Shown here piece after piece: positions 53,604 to 64,000 of a DNA stretch of 64,000 nt. The position numbers and the translations under genes were made by a program. This DNA is from Mesorhizobium zhangyense (GTDB lineage Bacteria > Pseudomonadota > Alphaproteobacteria > Rhizobiales > Rhizobiaceae). Below the pieces are notes generated by a model. It had not been told where the DNA came from. It saw nothing but the letters and a program-made list of their open reading frames with translations, and did no database searches. Numbering within the stretch: the stretch's first letter is position 1; every line of letters starts with the position of its first letter. The DNA is taken from positions 372,001 to 436,000 of the forward strand of contig NZ_JAAKZG010000003.1 in the NCBI RefSeq assembly GCF_011045115.1, read 5' to 3'.

Positions 53604-54140
53604 ATGAAACGCCTCGAACACGCCATCGAATCCATCATTCTCGCCTCGCGCTGGCTGCTGGTCATTTTCTATCTCGGATTGGCCATAGCACTGGCGATCT
53701 ATGCCTTCTCCTTCGGCAAGAAGCTGTTCGAGTTCGTCTCCATGGTCATGGTGCTGGACGACACCGACACGATCCTGAAAATCCTCGGCCTGATCGACGC
53801 CGCCCTCGTGGCGAGCCTAGTCGTCATGGTCATCATCTCGGGCTACGAGAACTTCGTCAGCCGCTTCGACAATCATGACGGCGAAGTGCATTGGCTCGGC
53901 ACGATCGATGTCGGCTCGCTGAAGATCAAGGTCGCCTCGACCATCGTCGCGATCTCCTCGATCCATCTGCTGCAGATCTTCCTCAACCATTCGACCTACA
54001 CGGCAGAACAGCTGATGTGGCTGACCATCATGCACCTCGCCTTCGTCGTTTCGGCACTGATCCTCGCCTATATCGACCGCCTCACCGGCCTGACCAAGCT
54101 CGGCAAGAAGGGCGACGAGGCGGAAGGGCCGAGCCTGTAA
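53604..54140 (+). CDS. YqhA-family (UPF0114) membrane protein
   Basis: 178 residues with three to four membrane segments: LEHAIESIILASRWLLVIFY, LIDAALVASLVVMVIISGYE and IHLLQIFLNHSTYTAEQL are the UPF0114/TIGR00645 landmarks. A polar loop VSRFDNHDGEVHWLGTIDVG lies between. It is an inner-membrane protein of unknown function. Start ATG follows ACCACCTG; single gene before the permease. Confidence 0.9.
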   Translation: MKRLEHAIESIILASRWLLVIFYLGLAIALAIYAFSFGKKLFEFVSMVMVLDDTDTILKILGLIDAALVASLVVMVIISGYENFVSRFDNHDGEVHWLGTIDVGSLKIKVASTIVAISSIHLLQIFLNHSTYTAEQLMWLTIMHLAFVVSALILAYIDRLTGLTKLGKKGDEAEGPSL

Positions 54141-54238
54141 TCCTCCAAGCAGCCCTATCCGCAACATCGCTAATTTGACAGTCCGGCCAGCCGTTAATAC
54201 TCCTACGCATGGGGGTGGCTTTCCTGGAGGCCATTGCG

Positions 54239-55660
54239 ATGACTGACATTTCCACCAGTACAACTCACGGCTCGCCTCCGGTCGAGCCCAGTCTCCACCG
54301 CGTGATGGGCCCCTGGCTCCTTCTTCTCTTCATCGTCGGCGATATTCTCGGCACCGGCATCTATGCGCTGACCGGTCAGGTCGCCAAGCAGGTCGGCGGC
54401 GTTGTCTGGCTGCCCTTCCTGGTGGCCTTCGTCATCGCCGTGGTCACGGCCTTCAGCTATCTGGAGCTGGTGACGAAATATCCGAAAGCAGCCGGTGCCG
54501 CGCTCTACGCGCACAAGGCCTTCGGCATCCACTTCATCACCTTCATCGTCGCCTTCGCCGTCATGTGCTCGGGCATCACCTCGGCCTCGACCGCCTCGCG
54601 GGCCTTCGCCGCAAACATGTCGCATGCCTTCAATCTCGGCCTGGAAAGCGGCATGGGTATCACGCTGATCGGCCTCGCCTTCATGGCGATTGTCGCCGTG
54701 GTCAATTTCCGTGGCGTCGGCGAAAGCGTGAAGGCCAATGTCGTGCTTACCTGCGTCGAGTTGACTGGCCTGCTCATCATCATCTTCATCGGCCTGTGGG
54801 CGATCGGCGCTGGCGAAGGCGATGTTTCGCGCATCACCCAGTTCAGCACGGCACCGGATCGCACCGCCTTCTGGGCGGTGATCGGGGCGACCACGCTGGC
54901 CTTCTTCGCCATGGTCGGCTTCGAGGACTCCGTGAACATGGCGGAGGAAACCCAGGATCCGACTCGCATTTTTCCAAAAATCCTGCTGCTCGGCCTGCTC
55001 ATCACCGGCGTGATCTATGTGCTGGTGTCGATCTCGGCGATCACCCTTGTGCCGCCGGAACAGCTTGGCGAAGGCGAGACGCCACTGCTCAAGGTGGTGC
55101 AGGCCGGCGCGCCGAACTTCCCGCTCGAAATCTTCGGCTTCATCACAATGTTTGCTGTCGCCAACAGCGCGCTCATCAACATGCTGATGGCGAGCCGGCT
55201 GGTCTACGGCATGAGCCGCGAGCATGTGCTGCCCGCAGCGCTCGGCAAAGTCCACCACTCGCGCCGCACGCCCTATATCGCAATCGGCTTCACCACGCTG
55301 CTCGCCTTCGCGCTGATCACCTTCGTCGGTGAAGTGCCGGCTCTCGGCGGCACGACCGCGCTGCTGCTGCTCTGCGTCTTCACGGTAGTGAACATCGCCG
55401 TGCTGGTGCTGCGCAAGGATCCCGTCAAGCACGAGCATTTCCGCACGCCGACCTTCCTGCCTGTGGTCGGCGCACTCGCCTGCGCCTTCTTCGCCGGCCC
55501 ATGGACCGGCCGCGACCCCATCCAGTATACGATCGCGGGCGTTTTGATCGGCGTCGGCGTGTTGCTGTGGTTCGTGACCGTCGCCGTCAACCGCGCCACC
55601 GGCGTAAGGCCGGCAGAGCCGACGATGGAAGATCTCGGCGGTAGCGGTCCGGTTAACTAG
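54239..55660 (+). CDS. APC-family amino acid permease
   Basis: 473 residues from the ATG at 54239 (GGAGG about ten bases upstream); an ATG at 54209 would add ten residues. Twelve hydrophobic segments. The first has the unwound Gly motif FIVGDILGTGIYALTG that binds the amino-acid backbone. VGFEDSVNMAEETQDPTRIF is the APC Glu-Glu segment. Inner-membrane proton-coupled amino acid or polyamine transporter; specificity unknown. Convergent with the SDR gene, seven bases apart. Confidence 0.9.
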   Translation: MTDISTSTTHGSPPVEPSLHRVMGPWLLLLFIVGDILGTGIYALTGQVAKQVGGVVWLPFLVAFVIAVVTAFSYLELVTKYPKAAGAALYAHKAFGIHFITFIVAFAVMCSGITSASTASRAFAANMSHAFNLGLESGMGITLIGLAFMAIVAVVNFRGVGESVKANVVLTCVELTGLLIIIFIGLWAIGAGEGDVSRITQFSTAPDRTAFWAVIGATTLAFFAMVGFEDSVNMAEETQDPTRIFPKILLLGLLITGVIYVLVSISAITLVPPEQLGEGETPLLKVVQAGAPNFPLEIFGFITMFAVANSALINMLMASRLVYGMSREHVLPAALGKVHHSRRTPYIAIGFTTLLAFALITFVGEVPALGGTTALLLLCVFTVVNIAVLVLRKDPVKHEHFRTPTFLPVVGALACAFFAGPWTGRDPIQYTIAGVLIGVGVLLWFVTVAVNRATGVRPAEPTMEDLGGSGPVN

Positions 55661-55667
55661 GCGGAAG

Positions 55668-56537
55668 CTACCCGCCCAGCCCCACCACCTTCGTGTCGGT
55701 CTGCGCAAACACCGCGTCCGGCACGAAGAAATCGCCGGCCAGCGGACCTTTCGCTCCGGGCGCGTATTTGGAAAAGTCGCTCACGCCTGCCTCGCGCAGC
55801 AGAAGCTCGTCGATGAAAAAATTGCCGGTCGTCTCGCGCGACGGCCGGGTCAGGATGGCATGTGCTGCATCGGCCATGATCTCGGGCGATCGGCTCATCG
55901 ATGCGACCGCCTCGCCGCCGAGCAGATTGCGGATGGCCGCGGTGTCGATCGCCGTCAGCGGCCACAGCGAATTGACGGCAATGCCGTCTTTGGCGAACTC
56001 CGCGCTCATGCCCAGCGTGCACATCGACATGCCGAACTTCGCCATCGTGTAGGCGACATGGTTCTTGAACCATTTTGCTTCCATGTCGAGCGGCGGCGCC
56101 AGATTCAGAATGTGAGGGTTTTGTGCTAACTTCAGGTACGGAATGCACATTTTCGAAACCAGAAACGTGCCGCGCGTATTGATCTGGTGCATCAGGTCGT
56201 AGCGCTTCATGTCCGTTTCGAGCGTGCCGGTTAGCTGGATCGCGCTGGCATTGTTGATGCAGATGTCGATGCCGCCGAATTTTTCGACGGTCTTTGCAAC
56301 GGCTTCCGCCACCTGCGCCTCCTCGCGGATATCGCAGATCACCGGCAGCGCCTTGCCGCCCGCCTTCTCAATCTCTTCGGCCGAGGTGTAGATCGTGCCG
56401 GGCAGCTTTGGATGCGGCTCTGCGGTCTTGGCCGCGATGGTGACATTAGCGCCGTCGCGCGCAGCCCTCAGCGCAATCGCCAGCCCGATCCCGCGCGATC
56501 CACCCGAAATGAAAATCGTCTTGTTCTTCAGCGACAT
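55668..56537 (-). CDS. Short-chain dehydrogenase, HSDL2-like
   Basis: 289 residues. SDR motifs: ISGGSRGIGLAIALRAARDG, INNASAIQLTGTLE, and YTMAKFGMSM for the active-site Tyr and Lys. The catalytic Ser position in the LNLAPPLD segment is not Ser, as in hydroxysteroid dehydrogenase-like 2 proteins, so activity may differ. The order and C-terminus fit the HSDL2-type subfamily without its SCP2 domain. Probably a lipid or fatty-acid-linked reductase; not firm. Confidence 0.86.
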   Translation of the reverse strand: MSLKNKTIFISGGSRGIGLAIALRAARDGANVTIAAKTAEPHPKLPGTIYTSAEEIEKAGGKALPVICDIREEAQVAEAVAKTVEKFGGIDICINNASAIQLTGTLETDMKRYDLMHQINTRGTFLVSKMCIPYLKLAQNPHILNLAPPLDMEAKWFKNHVAYTMAKFGMSMCTLGMSAEFAKDGIAVNSLWPLTAIDTAAIRNLLGGEAVASMSRSPEIMADAAHAILTRPSRETTGNFFIDELLLREAGVSDFSKYAPGAKGPLAGDFFVPDAVFAQTDTKVVGLGG

Positions 56538-56565
56538 TTTTATCCCTCCCCTTATGCCTGCATGC

Positions 56566-56760
56566 CTAGTTGGTCGTCACGACGGTATCGGTCGACCCCG
56601 CCGTAACGCCGGACGTTCCCACGCCCACCGACCCGGTCTTGACCCGTGTCGTCGCAGTGCCGTCGGCGATCGTCGTGCCGAAGACCCCGCCGCCCATCGC
56701 GCAGCCCGACAGGACTATCGCCGTAAGGGCACAAGACAAAGCATTTCGAACCCAGCGCAT
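56566..56760 (-). CDS. Small lipoprotein
   Basis: 64 residues. MRWVRNALSCALTAIVLSGC is a lipoprotein signal with lipobox LSGC. The short mature part is rich in Gly, Thr and Val (GTTIADGTATTRVKTGSVGV). Conserved-looking small envelope lipoprotein, function unknown. An AGGTGATGTC segment upstream can serve as ribosome-binding site. Confidence 0.7.
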   Translation of the reverse strand: MRWVRNALSCALTAIVLSGCAMGGGVFGTTIADGTATTRVKTGSVGVGTSGVTAGSTDTVVTTN

Positions 56761-56848
56761 GACATCACCTCTCTACCATTCTTTTTTCGAAACGGCAGAA
56801 GGGATCAAGAATTCGTCGTTTTCGCGGATTTTACCGATCGACCCGATC

Positions 56849-57274
56849 TCAACCAACAGCACCCTCCAGATACTGCGCAGCGAATTCCTCGCTCGGCGGG
56901 ATCGGCTTGATCACATCGATCAACACGCCGTTCGGATCGGCGATGATGAAGTGGCGCTGGCCGAAAGGCTCATCCCGCAGCGTCCGCAGGATCGGCAGGC
57001 CGGCCGCCTGGATGCGCTCATAGATCGCGTCCGGGTCCTTCACCTCGAAATTGATCAGCAGGCCGGCAGCGCTCCGGCCCCGCGCTGGCTCGGGGATAGT
57101 CTCGTGATCGGCCTCGACGATGCCGAGATTGACGCGCTTGTCCTCGGATGACTGGAGATGGACATACCAGTCGCTCTCGAACAGCGGCGCAAAACGCAGA
57201 TGTGTCGTATAGAAAGCGGCGGTGCCGGCGACATCGTCCGTCATGATGACTGGATAATAGCTGGTGGTTTTCAT
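56849..57274 (-). CDS. VOC-family (glyoxalase/bleomycin-resistance) protein
   Basis: 141 residues from the ATG at 57274, with CAGAGGAGATTG upstream; the frame is open much further but would cross the tetR operators. VOC fold: [40 protein letters not shown], and [16 protein letters not shown], typical of metal-dependent lyases/dioxygenases or drug-binding members. It is divergent from tetR with two palindromic operators between, so it is probably the main target of that repressor. Confidence 0.88.
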   Translation of the reverse strand: MKTTSYYPVIMTDDVAGTAAFYTTHLRFAPLFESDWYVHLQSSEDKRVNLGIVEADHETIPEPARGRSAAGLLINFEVKDPDAIYERIQAAGLPILRTLRDEPFGQRHFIIADPNGVLIDVIKPIPPSEEFAAQYLEGAVG

Positions 57275-57297
57275 GGGCTTCCAATCTCCTCTGAAAA

Positions 57298-57316
57298 TAC
57301 ATACAGTCTGCATGTA
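57298..57316. promoter_or_regulatory. TetR operator 1
   Basis: TACATACAG-T-CTGCATGTA, a near-perfect palindrome (8 of 9 pairs), located 24 bases before the VOC gene start. Confidence 0.72.
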
Positions 57317-57326
57317 ACTTTGAAAT

Positions 57327-57345
57327 AACATACAGGCTGCATGTA
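57327..57345. promoter_or_regulatory. TetR operator 2, overlapping the tetR start
   Basis: AACATACAG-G-CTGCATGTA, 29 bases from operator 1, matching it in 17 of 19 positions. Its last base is the A of the tetR ATG, indicating autorepression. Confidence 0.72.
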
Positions 57346-57959
57346 TGCAACAAGAAACCGGCCGCCGCTCCAACCGCGAGCGCACCGAGGCAACGCGTGC
57401 GGACCTGCTCGCCGCCGCGCGCAAGCTTTTCATCGAAAAATCCTACGCCGAGACCGGAACGCCGGAGATCGTCGCCGCCGCCGGCGTCACGCGCGGCGCG
57501 CTCTATCATCATTTCTCCGACAAGCAGGCGCTGTTCCGGGCCGTGGTGGAACAGGAGGCGCAAGCTGTGGCCGAAGAAATAGAGCGCGCCTCCCCCGAAA
57601 CACTGTCCGCCCGCGAAGCCCTGGTAAAGGGCGGCGAGGCCTTTCTGGTCGCCATGAGTGCACCCGGCCGAACGCGACTGCTGCTACTCGACGGGCCGGC
57701 CGTGCTTGGCCGTGCAGCCATGAACGCCATCGACGGCGAGAACGGCACCCGCACCCTGCGCGCCGGCCTTGCGATCGCCATGCGCGAGGGTGCGATGAGG
57801 AAACTTCCGCTCGACGCCATAACCTCGCTGCTATCGGCAGCCTTCGATCGCGCAGCCCTCGCCATCGAGACCGGCGCATCGAGGCAGGATCACACGGTCG
57901 CCCTTGCCGCAATGATCGATGGCCTTATGACCGACGGCTTCACGCCACGAAACACGTGA
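57345..57959 (+). CDS. TetR-family transcriptional regulator
   Basis: 204 residues. N-terminal HTH (about 12-58): [20 protein letters not shown], then [20 protein letters not shown]. The C-terminal helical domain is variable and binds an unknown ligand. It diverges from the VOC gene; two copies of a 19-base palindrome lie between, one touching its own start codon. Likely a repressor released by a toxic small molecule that the VOC protein handles. The message may be nearly leaderless, since no ribosome-binding site is clear. Confidence 0.92.
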   Translation: MQQETGRRSNRERTEATRADLLAAARKLFIEKSYAETGTPEIVAAAGVTRGALYHHFSDKQALFRAVVEQEAQAVAEEIERASPETLSAREALVKGGEAFLVAMSAPGRTRLLLLDGPAVLGRAAMNAIDGENGTRTLRAGLAIAMREGAMRKLPLDAITSLLSAAFDRAALAIETGASRQDHTVALAAMIDGLMTDGFTPRNT

Positions 57960-58055
57960 ACTGGACGCAACTGGTGGTTTTGTTCGCGCCTTGCGGCATG
58001 TACAAAGAACAAGCACGTGCGTTCGGGAATCGGACGAGAATGACCGGAGAATGAA

Positions 58056-58700
58056 ATGGCCCGCGAAGCGCTGAATACGCCTGCCGAAATCCCTGCCGAA
58101 CTCGATCGCTGGAACTGGGGCGCGTTTTTCCTCAACTGGATCTGGGGCATCGGCAACAGCACCTTCATTGCGCTGCTCGCCCTGATCCCGGGGGTCAACA
58201 TCGTCATGATCATCGTGCTCGGGCTGCGGGGCAGCCGCTGGGCCTGGCGCAACCGCTATTGGCGCGACGCCGAGCATTTCCGCAGCACCCAGCGCAAATG
58301 GGCGATCGCCGGCCTGATCATCTGGGTACTCGGCATCCTCGCCGCAGCAGCCATGATCGTCGCAGTTCCCATGACGATGAAGAACAGCGACGCCTATCGC
58401 ATCAGCATGGATGCCGTGCGCGCCAACCCCGAGGTCCAGAATGCACTCGGCAACAACATCACGGGCACGTTCTGGACAAGCGGCAGCATCGACATCCAGG
58501 CCGGCGGAACCGGATCGGCCCAGCTGAGCATTCCCGTTCAGGGCGACAAAAACACCGGCACGGTAATCTCAAAGGCCATTCGCACCGGCGGCCAGTGGGA
58601 CGTTCGCCTTCTGGTCGTGATGACCGAGGGCGCCGATGGCCCAATCGTCCTGATCAACAAGGACAACCAGTCCATCCCGAAAACAACGATCGGGATTTAG
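58056..58700 (+). CDS. Coa1-family membrane protein (cytochrome c oxidase assembly factor-like)
   Basis: 214 residues. A WNWGAFFLNWIWGIGNSTFI segment is followed by a second membrane stretch (ALIPGVNIVMIIVLGLRG) and a third near residue 90-110 (LIIWVLGILAAAAMIVAV). The C-terminal region has the Coa1/Tim21-type pattern SDAYRISMDAVRANPEVQNA, LGNNITGTFWTSGSIDIQAG and SAQLSIPVQGDKNTGTVISK. In mitochondria Coa1 helps assemble cytochrome oxidase; in bacteria the role of such proteins is unproven. Starts after CCGGAGAATGAA. Confidence 0.78.
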   Translation: MAREALNTPAEIPAELDRWNWGAFFLNWIWGIGNSTFIALLALIPGVNIVMIIVLGLRGSRWAWRNRYWRDAEHFRSTQRKWAIAGLIIWVLGILAAAAMIVAVPMTMKNSDAYRISMDAVRANPEVQNALGNNITGTFWTSGSIDIQAGGTGSAQLSIPVQGDKNTGTVISKAIRTGGQWDVRLLVVMTEGADGPIVLINKDNQSIPKTTIGI

Positions 58701-58704
58701 AGCC

Positions 58705-58995
58705 TTACCCGAAGATCTTGTCGCCCTGCTCCTCGATCAGCTGCTTGCCCTTCTTGAAGGCGACGTCGATGGCATCGTCCAGAGACGCAAAACGGTCCGC
58801 ACGAATGAAGCGGTGTTCCTTGACGACGCCGTCGATCTCCTTGGAGACGACGCCGCAGGTCTGGAACTGCCCGCCTTCCTTGAAAGGCGTTGCCTGGATA
58901 CGAAATCCGTTGTGCTCGATCTCCTTGCCGGCGACCGGCGCCGCTTGACCGGTCTCACCACCGCCACCACCGAAAAGACGCTTCAGAAAAGACAT
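58705..58995 (-). CDS. HlyU-family protein
   Basis: 96 residues from the ATG at 58995 (GAGG upstream). MSFLKRLFGGGGGETGQ precedes the HlyU domain: IEHNGFRIQATPFKEGGQFQ, IDGVVKEHRFIRADRFASLD. The family is named for a Vibrio regulator but this short form lacks the wHTH-like region of the classical HlyU, and most alphaproteobacterial members are uncharacterised. Convergent with the Coa1-like gene, four bases apart. Confidence 0.85.
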   Translation of the reverse strand: MSFLKRLFGGGGGETGQAAPVAGKEIEHNGFRIQATPFKEGGQFQTCGVVSKEIDGVVKEHRFIRADRFASLDDAIDVAFKKGKQLIEEQGDKIFG

Positions 58996-59069
58996 GCACA
59001 CCTCGTTTCTTGCCTGGCGGTCAGGTTAACCCGTTCGGGCAAAGCAGTCGAGACGGTGAAGCGATGCTC

Positions 59070-59363
59070 CTATCCCAGCGAGGCGATGATCTCGCGATAG
59101 GCAGCTTCCGGAAACGCCTTGAGCGTGCAGCTGCGCACATTGCCGCCCATGCCGAGCTGCAACGCGAAACGCGCCGCGACCGCATCATCGGGTGCCTCGC
59201 AGACCGCAACCATGTCGTGCTCGCCCATGGTCATGTAGAATGCCTTGAAGGAGCCGCCCATGTCGGCGAGCTGCTTTCTTGCGGCATCGAGCCGACGTGG
59301 CGATTCGCGCACGTTCTTCACGCCCGTTTCCGTCCAGTTCAGAAGCATTATGTAGGTCGTCAC
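59070..59363 (-). CDS. GYD-domain protein
   Basis: 97 residues, the usual length: MTTYIMLLNWTETGVKNVRE, LADMGGSFKAFYMTMGEHDM and CEAPDDAVAARFALQLGMGG show the GYD ferredoxin-like fold. Often a small dimer of unknown function. Start with AGGGAGGTGT upstream. Confidence 0.88.
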   Translation of the reverse strand: MTTYIMLLNWTETGVKNVRESPRRLDAARKQLADMGGSFKAFYMTMGEHDMVAVCEAPDDAVAARFALQLGMGGNVRSCTLKAFPEAAYREIIASLG

Positions 59364-59500
59364 GGTACACCTCCCTCCGGTGCCGTGACTCGGGTCAACG
59401 CCGTGTCAGGCGGCCGGGTTTACAGCCCTCCGCTTCTGCCACCCATATTATGAGCCGATGCTAAAATACGGCAAGCTAGCTCAACGGTGGATGCCAACGA

Positions 59501-59526
59501 AAAAGGGCGGCCTGAGCCGCCCTTTT
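59501..59526 (-). terminator. Rho-independent terminator of rpoD
   Basis: AAAAGGGCGGC (59501-59511) pairs perfectly with GCCGCCCTTTT (59516-59526), 11-bp stem and CTGA loop, 24 bases beyond the rpoD stop. It ends the dnaG-rpoD transcript. Confidence 0.88.
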
Positions 59527-59549
59527 CATGTCGTACATTATTGCGCGAT

Positions 59550-61583
<2,034 letters not shown>

Positions 61584-61958
61584 TCTTTTGCTTTCTCCAA
61601 GCCGGATGTTGCGAAGCCTTCGAGACTCCGATAACCCGGGCAAATCAACACACGCTTTACTGCGATTCACGAGCCAGTAGCAGCGCGTGTCTTAAGTCCT
61701 GATTAACCCTGATAACTGGGGCGGGTTGCCTGCGCCGTCCAGATCAGTACTTCGTTTTGTCATGTTTGGGTGCGGACGTGCCCGCGCATTAACGTTTCGA
61801 ATCGTTCTGATTCCGCCAATCCGACGGAAGGTCAAGCGCCTGTCGCATGATTCGCGTTAAAAAAGCGAATCAATTGAAGGATTGCGACCTTCCTGCCTCA
61901 CCGGCTTCCACACAGCTTTGCCAACCACGCCGGCAAAATAGTGCATCAAACCAATTCA
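61584..61958. other. Intergenic region between dnaG and rpoD
   Basis: 375 bases. No gene or RNA is supported. It probably contains an rpoD promoter, since the distance is large for a read-through operon, but no clear -35/-10 pair could be fixed by eye. Confidence 0.5.
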
Positions 61959-63902
61959 TCAAGCACGGCCGGCACGACCCGACGATATACCAAAGCCTTC
62001 GATCAGCGCTTCGGTCGCCTGCACGTCACGAAATTGCGCCTGGATTTCCACCAGGTGGCGGTAGTTTTCGTCTGTGGGGTCAGTCGCGAGAGCCGTCTCA
62101 GCTACTTTCAGCTCCTTATGTAGAGTGCGCGCGCTGCGGTGCAAGTGCAGCACCTGGACAAAGGCGTCGCGGGCATCCTCGATCGCGGCGTCTTCCAGCG
62201 CCGGCCATTGCCTCGCGCGCTTGGTAAGCGTCACCGCACGCTCCCACACATCGATGCACCCGGCGCGGCCGATCGTCTCGATCACCGCGTCCCTGCTATT
62301 GCCCGCGCCATGCGCCAGCGCGTCGATCAGCGCGGTATGGACTTTGCGCAGGTCGGCATTGGCAAGATCGAGCCGCTCGACATGATCGAAATGCTCCTCG
62401 ACCAGTGCGGGGTGGTTGACCAGCGCCACGATCAGCACCGCCTCGCGAACCGACATCACCTCGCCTGCCCGCTTGACCAGGGACGACCGGCCCAGGCTCT
62501 CCGAAATCGCGGTGCGCCCGTTGACGGCGGCACCACCGCGCGACCATTGGCCGCCCTGGCCGCCGCCGAAGCGCCCCTTGTCGCGGTCGCCCGGTCGCTG
62601 CTGTCTGTTGCCGCGCTGCGAGCCGAAGAAACTCAGCACGCGCTCGCGCATGTTCTGCGCATAGTGGTAACGCACGCTCTCGTCCTGAATACGCGACGTC
62701 AGCTCCCGCAGCGTCTTTTCAAGATCGGCGCGGCGCTCGGGCGTGTCGAAGACGCCGCCCGAGGTCTCGCGCATCCACAAAAGCTCTGCCAGCGGGCGCG
62801 CCTCCGACAGCACCGCCTTGAACGCCTCCGGCCCCTCGGCCTTGACCAGATCGTCGGGATCCTTGCCTTCCGGCAGAAGCGCGAACCGCGCGGTGCGCCC
62901 CGCCTGCACCATGGGCAGCACCATGTCGGCGGCGCGCCAGGCAGCGCGCAGGCCGGCCTGGTCGCCGTCGAAGCACAGCACCGGCTCGCCGGTCATGCGC
63001 CAAAGCAGATCGAGCTGGTTTTCGGTCAGCGCCGTGCCGAGCGGTGCCACCGCATTCTCGAAACCGGCCTGCGCCAGCGCGATCACGTCCATATAGCCTT
63101 CGACGGCGATCACCGTGCCGTCCTTGCCCATCGCCTTGCGGGCACGGGCGAAATTGTAGAGCACGTTGCCCTTGTGGAAGAGCTCGGTGTCGGGCGAGTT
63201 CATGTATTTGGCGAGTGCATCAGGCGCCAGCGCCCGGCCGCCAAAGGCGATGATACGGCCCCGCGAGTCCGCGATTGGAAACATGATGCGGTCGCGGAAC
63301 CAGTCATAGGAGACGGGAATATCGTCGCCGTGCCGGACAAGGCCGCAGGCCTCGATCTGCGCCTTCTCGACGCCCTTGCTGGCCAGATGCTCCTTCAGCG
63401 CGTTGCGGCTGTCCGGCGCAAAGCCCAGCCGGAAAGCCTGCTGCGTCGCCGGCGTCAGGCCGCGGTCGCGCAGATAGGCTCGCGCCTTGGCGCCATCGGC
63501 GCTTTGCAGCCGCTCCTCGAAAAACTTCGTCGCCATTTCCATGACGTCGTGCAACGACGCCCGCTCGCGCTCGCGCCGCTCCTCATTGGCGTCGCGCGCC
63601 GGCATCGGCACACCGGCCATGTCGGCGATGCGCTCGACGGCCTCGGGAAAGCTCATGCCGTCGAGTTCGGTCAGGAACTTGAAATGATCGCCCGAAACGC
63701 CGCAGCCGAAACAGTGATAGCGGCCCTTCTTGTCCTCGCAGTGGAAGCTCGGCGACTTTTCGCCATGGAACGGACAGCAGGCCCAGAAATCGCCGCGCGA
63801 CGCGTTGGTCTTCTTCCTCTCCCACGACACGCGCATACCGATCACGGACGAAATCGGCACGCGATCGCGTATCTCGTCAAGGAATGAGGGCGGGAAGCGC
63901 AT
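61959..63902 (-). CDS. dnaG: DNA primase DnaG
   Basis: 647 residues. N-terminal zinc finger CCPFHGEKSPSFHC and YHCFGCG (CHC2 type) binds template DNA. The catalytic Toprim core has IAVEGYMDVIALAQAGFENA with the acidic metal-binding Glu and VLCFDGDQAGLRAAW with the Asp-x-Asp. The C-terminal helicase-interaction domain is about residues 460-620. It makes RNA primers for replication with DnaB. The gene lies upstream of rpoD on the same strand. Start ATG at 63902 precedes MRFPPSFLDEIRDRVPISSV. Confidence 0.96.
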   Translation of the reverse strand: MRFPPSFLDEIRDRVPISSVIGMRVSWERKKTNASRGDFWACCPFHGEKSPSFHCEDKKGRYHCFGCGVSGDHFKFLTELDGMSFPEAVERIADMAGVPMPARDANEERRERERASLHDVMEMATKFFEERLQSADGAKARAYLRDRGLTPATQQAFRLGFAPDSRNALKEHLASKGVEKAQIEACGLVRHGDDIPVSYDWFRDRIMFPIADSRGRIIAFGGRALAPDALAKYMNSPDTELFHKGNVLYNFARARKAMGKDGTVIAVEGYMDVIALAQAGFENAVAPLGTALTENQLDLLWRMTGEPVLCFDGDQAGLRAAWRAADMVLPMVQAGRTARFALLPEGKDPDDLVKAEGPEAFKAVLSEARPLAELLWMRETSGGVFDTPERRADLEKTLRELTSRIQDESVRYHYAQNMRERVLSFFGSQRGNRQQRPGDRDKGRFGGGQGGQWSRGGAAVNGRTAISESLGRSSLVKRAGEVMSVREAVLIVALVNHPALVEEHFDHVERLDLANADLRKVHTALIDALAHGAGNSRDAVIETIGRAGCIDVWERAVTLTKRARQWPALEDAAIEDARDAFVQVLHLHRSARTLHKELKVAETALATDPTDENYRHLVEIQAQFRDVQATEALIEGFGISSGRAGRA

Positions 63903-64000
63903 GGTTCTGGCTCACTTTCCATTTCATATAACCATGAGCGCGGCGCGATGCGACTGCCGACTTGACCAATACCCGCTTTTCACAGGGCAAATCAGGCCGA
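63903..64000. other. Upstream region of dnaG at window edge
   Basis: 98 bases without a supported gene. It should contain the dnaG promoter. Confidence 0.5.

Noticed and set aside
62139-63887. 582-codon plus-strand frame opposite dnaG
   Set aside because: dnaG shows zinc finger and Toprim motifs on the minus strand.

Overview
The window looks like a chromosome segment of an alphaproteobacterium of the Hyphomicrobiales (Rhizobiales), most likely a Phyllobacteriaceae-type soil or marine organism. This is inference from high GC, gene families and layout: a dnaG-rpoD pair, a SIMPL-domain protein, a YcgN cysteine-cluster protein, an OmpA-type protein with a long Pro/Lys/Glu spacer, and many ABC and TRAP uptake systems with catabolic operons. 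No phage, transposase or CRISPR array was seen.

Layout. 0-2.8 kb: the 3' part of a two-component pair on the minus strand (Cache-type histidine kinase cut by the window edge, and an NtrC-type sigma-54 response regulator). 3.0-6.1 kb: molybdate genes modABC plus a stand-alone ModE-type DNA-binding protein, with two candidate ModE boxes. 6.5-24.2 kb, cluster 1: a branched-chain-type (HAAT) ABC importer; beta-oxidation-like enzymes (fused enoyl-CoA hydratase/3-hydroxyacyl-CoA dehydrogenase and a second crotonase); a PcaD-like hydrolase, a GST-like protein, a class III CoA-transferase and a CMD-like protein; a GntR/UTRA regulator; then aldo-keto reductase, two tandem aldehyde dehydrogenases and an SDR. 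24.3-29.0 kb: a hydrolase-LuxR fusion, a winged-helix methyltransferase and a run of small orphan genes.

29.0-40.1 kb, cluster 2: IclR regulator, TPP-dependent lyase-like enzyme, a frameshifted dihydroxyacetophenone-dioxygenase-like cupin, SDR, aldehyde dehydrogenase, a second HAAT ABC importer and an AraC regulator. 40.2-48.6 kb, cluster 3: a DeoR regulator diverging from a TRAP transporter, two FAD oxidoreductases resembling the GlpA-like pair found beside glycerol kinase in other bacteria, and an FGGY kinase. The divergent region carries four phased copies of a GTTCGGTCA-type repeat.

A tRNA with anticodon CAT (best read as tRNA-Ile2) at 48.9 kb marks the change from accessory catabolic genes to a mostly conserved right part: SIMPL protein, secreted Arg/Trp/Asp repeat protein, YcgN, OmpA-like protein, YqhA-like membrane protein, amino acid permease, SDR, VOC protein and TetR regulator with paired operators, Coa1-like protein, HlyU-like protein, GYD protein, rpoD and dnaG.

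How it works together: three separately regulated uptake-plus-catabolism modules, each with its own transporter and regulator(s), sit side by side. The substrates cannot be read from sequence. Cluster 1 fits alcohol/aldehyde to acid to CoA-thioester chemistry, cluster 2 fits cleavage of an aromatic or alpha-keto compound to an aldehyde that is then oxidised, and cluster 3 fits a polyol or sugar-acid that is phosphorylated and dehydrogenated.
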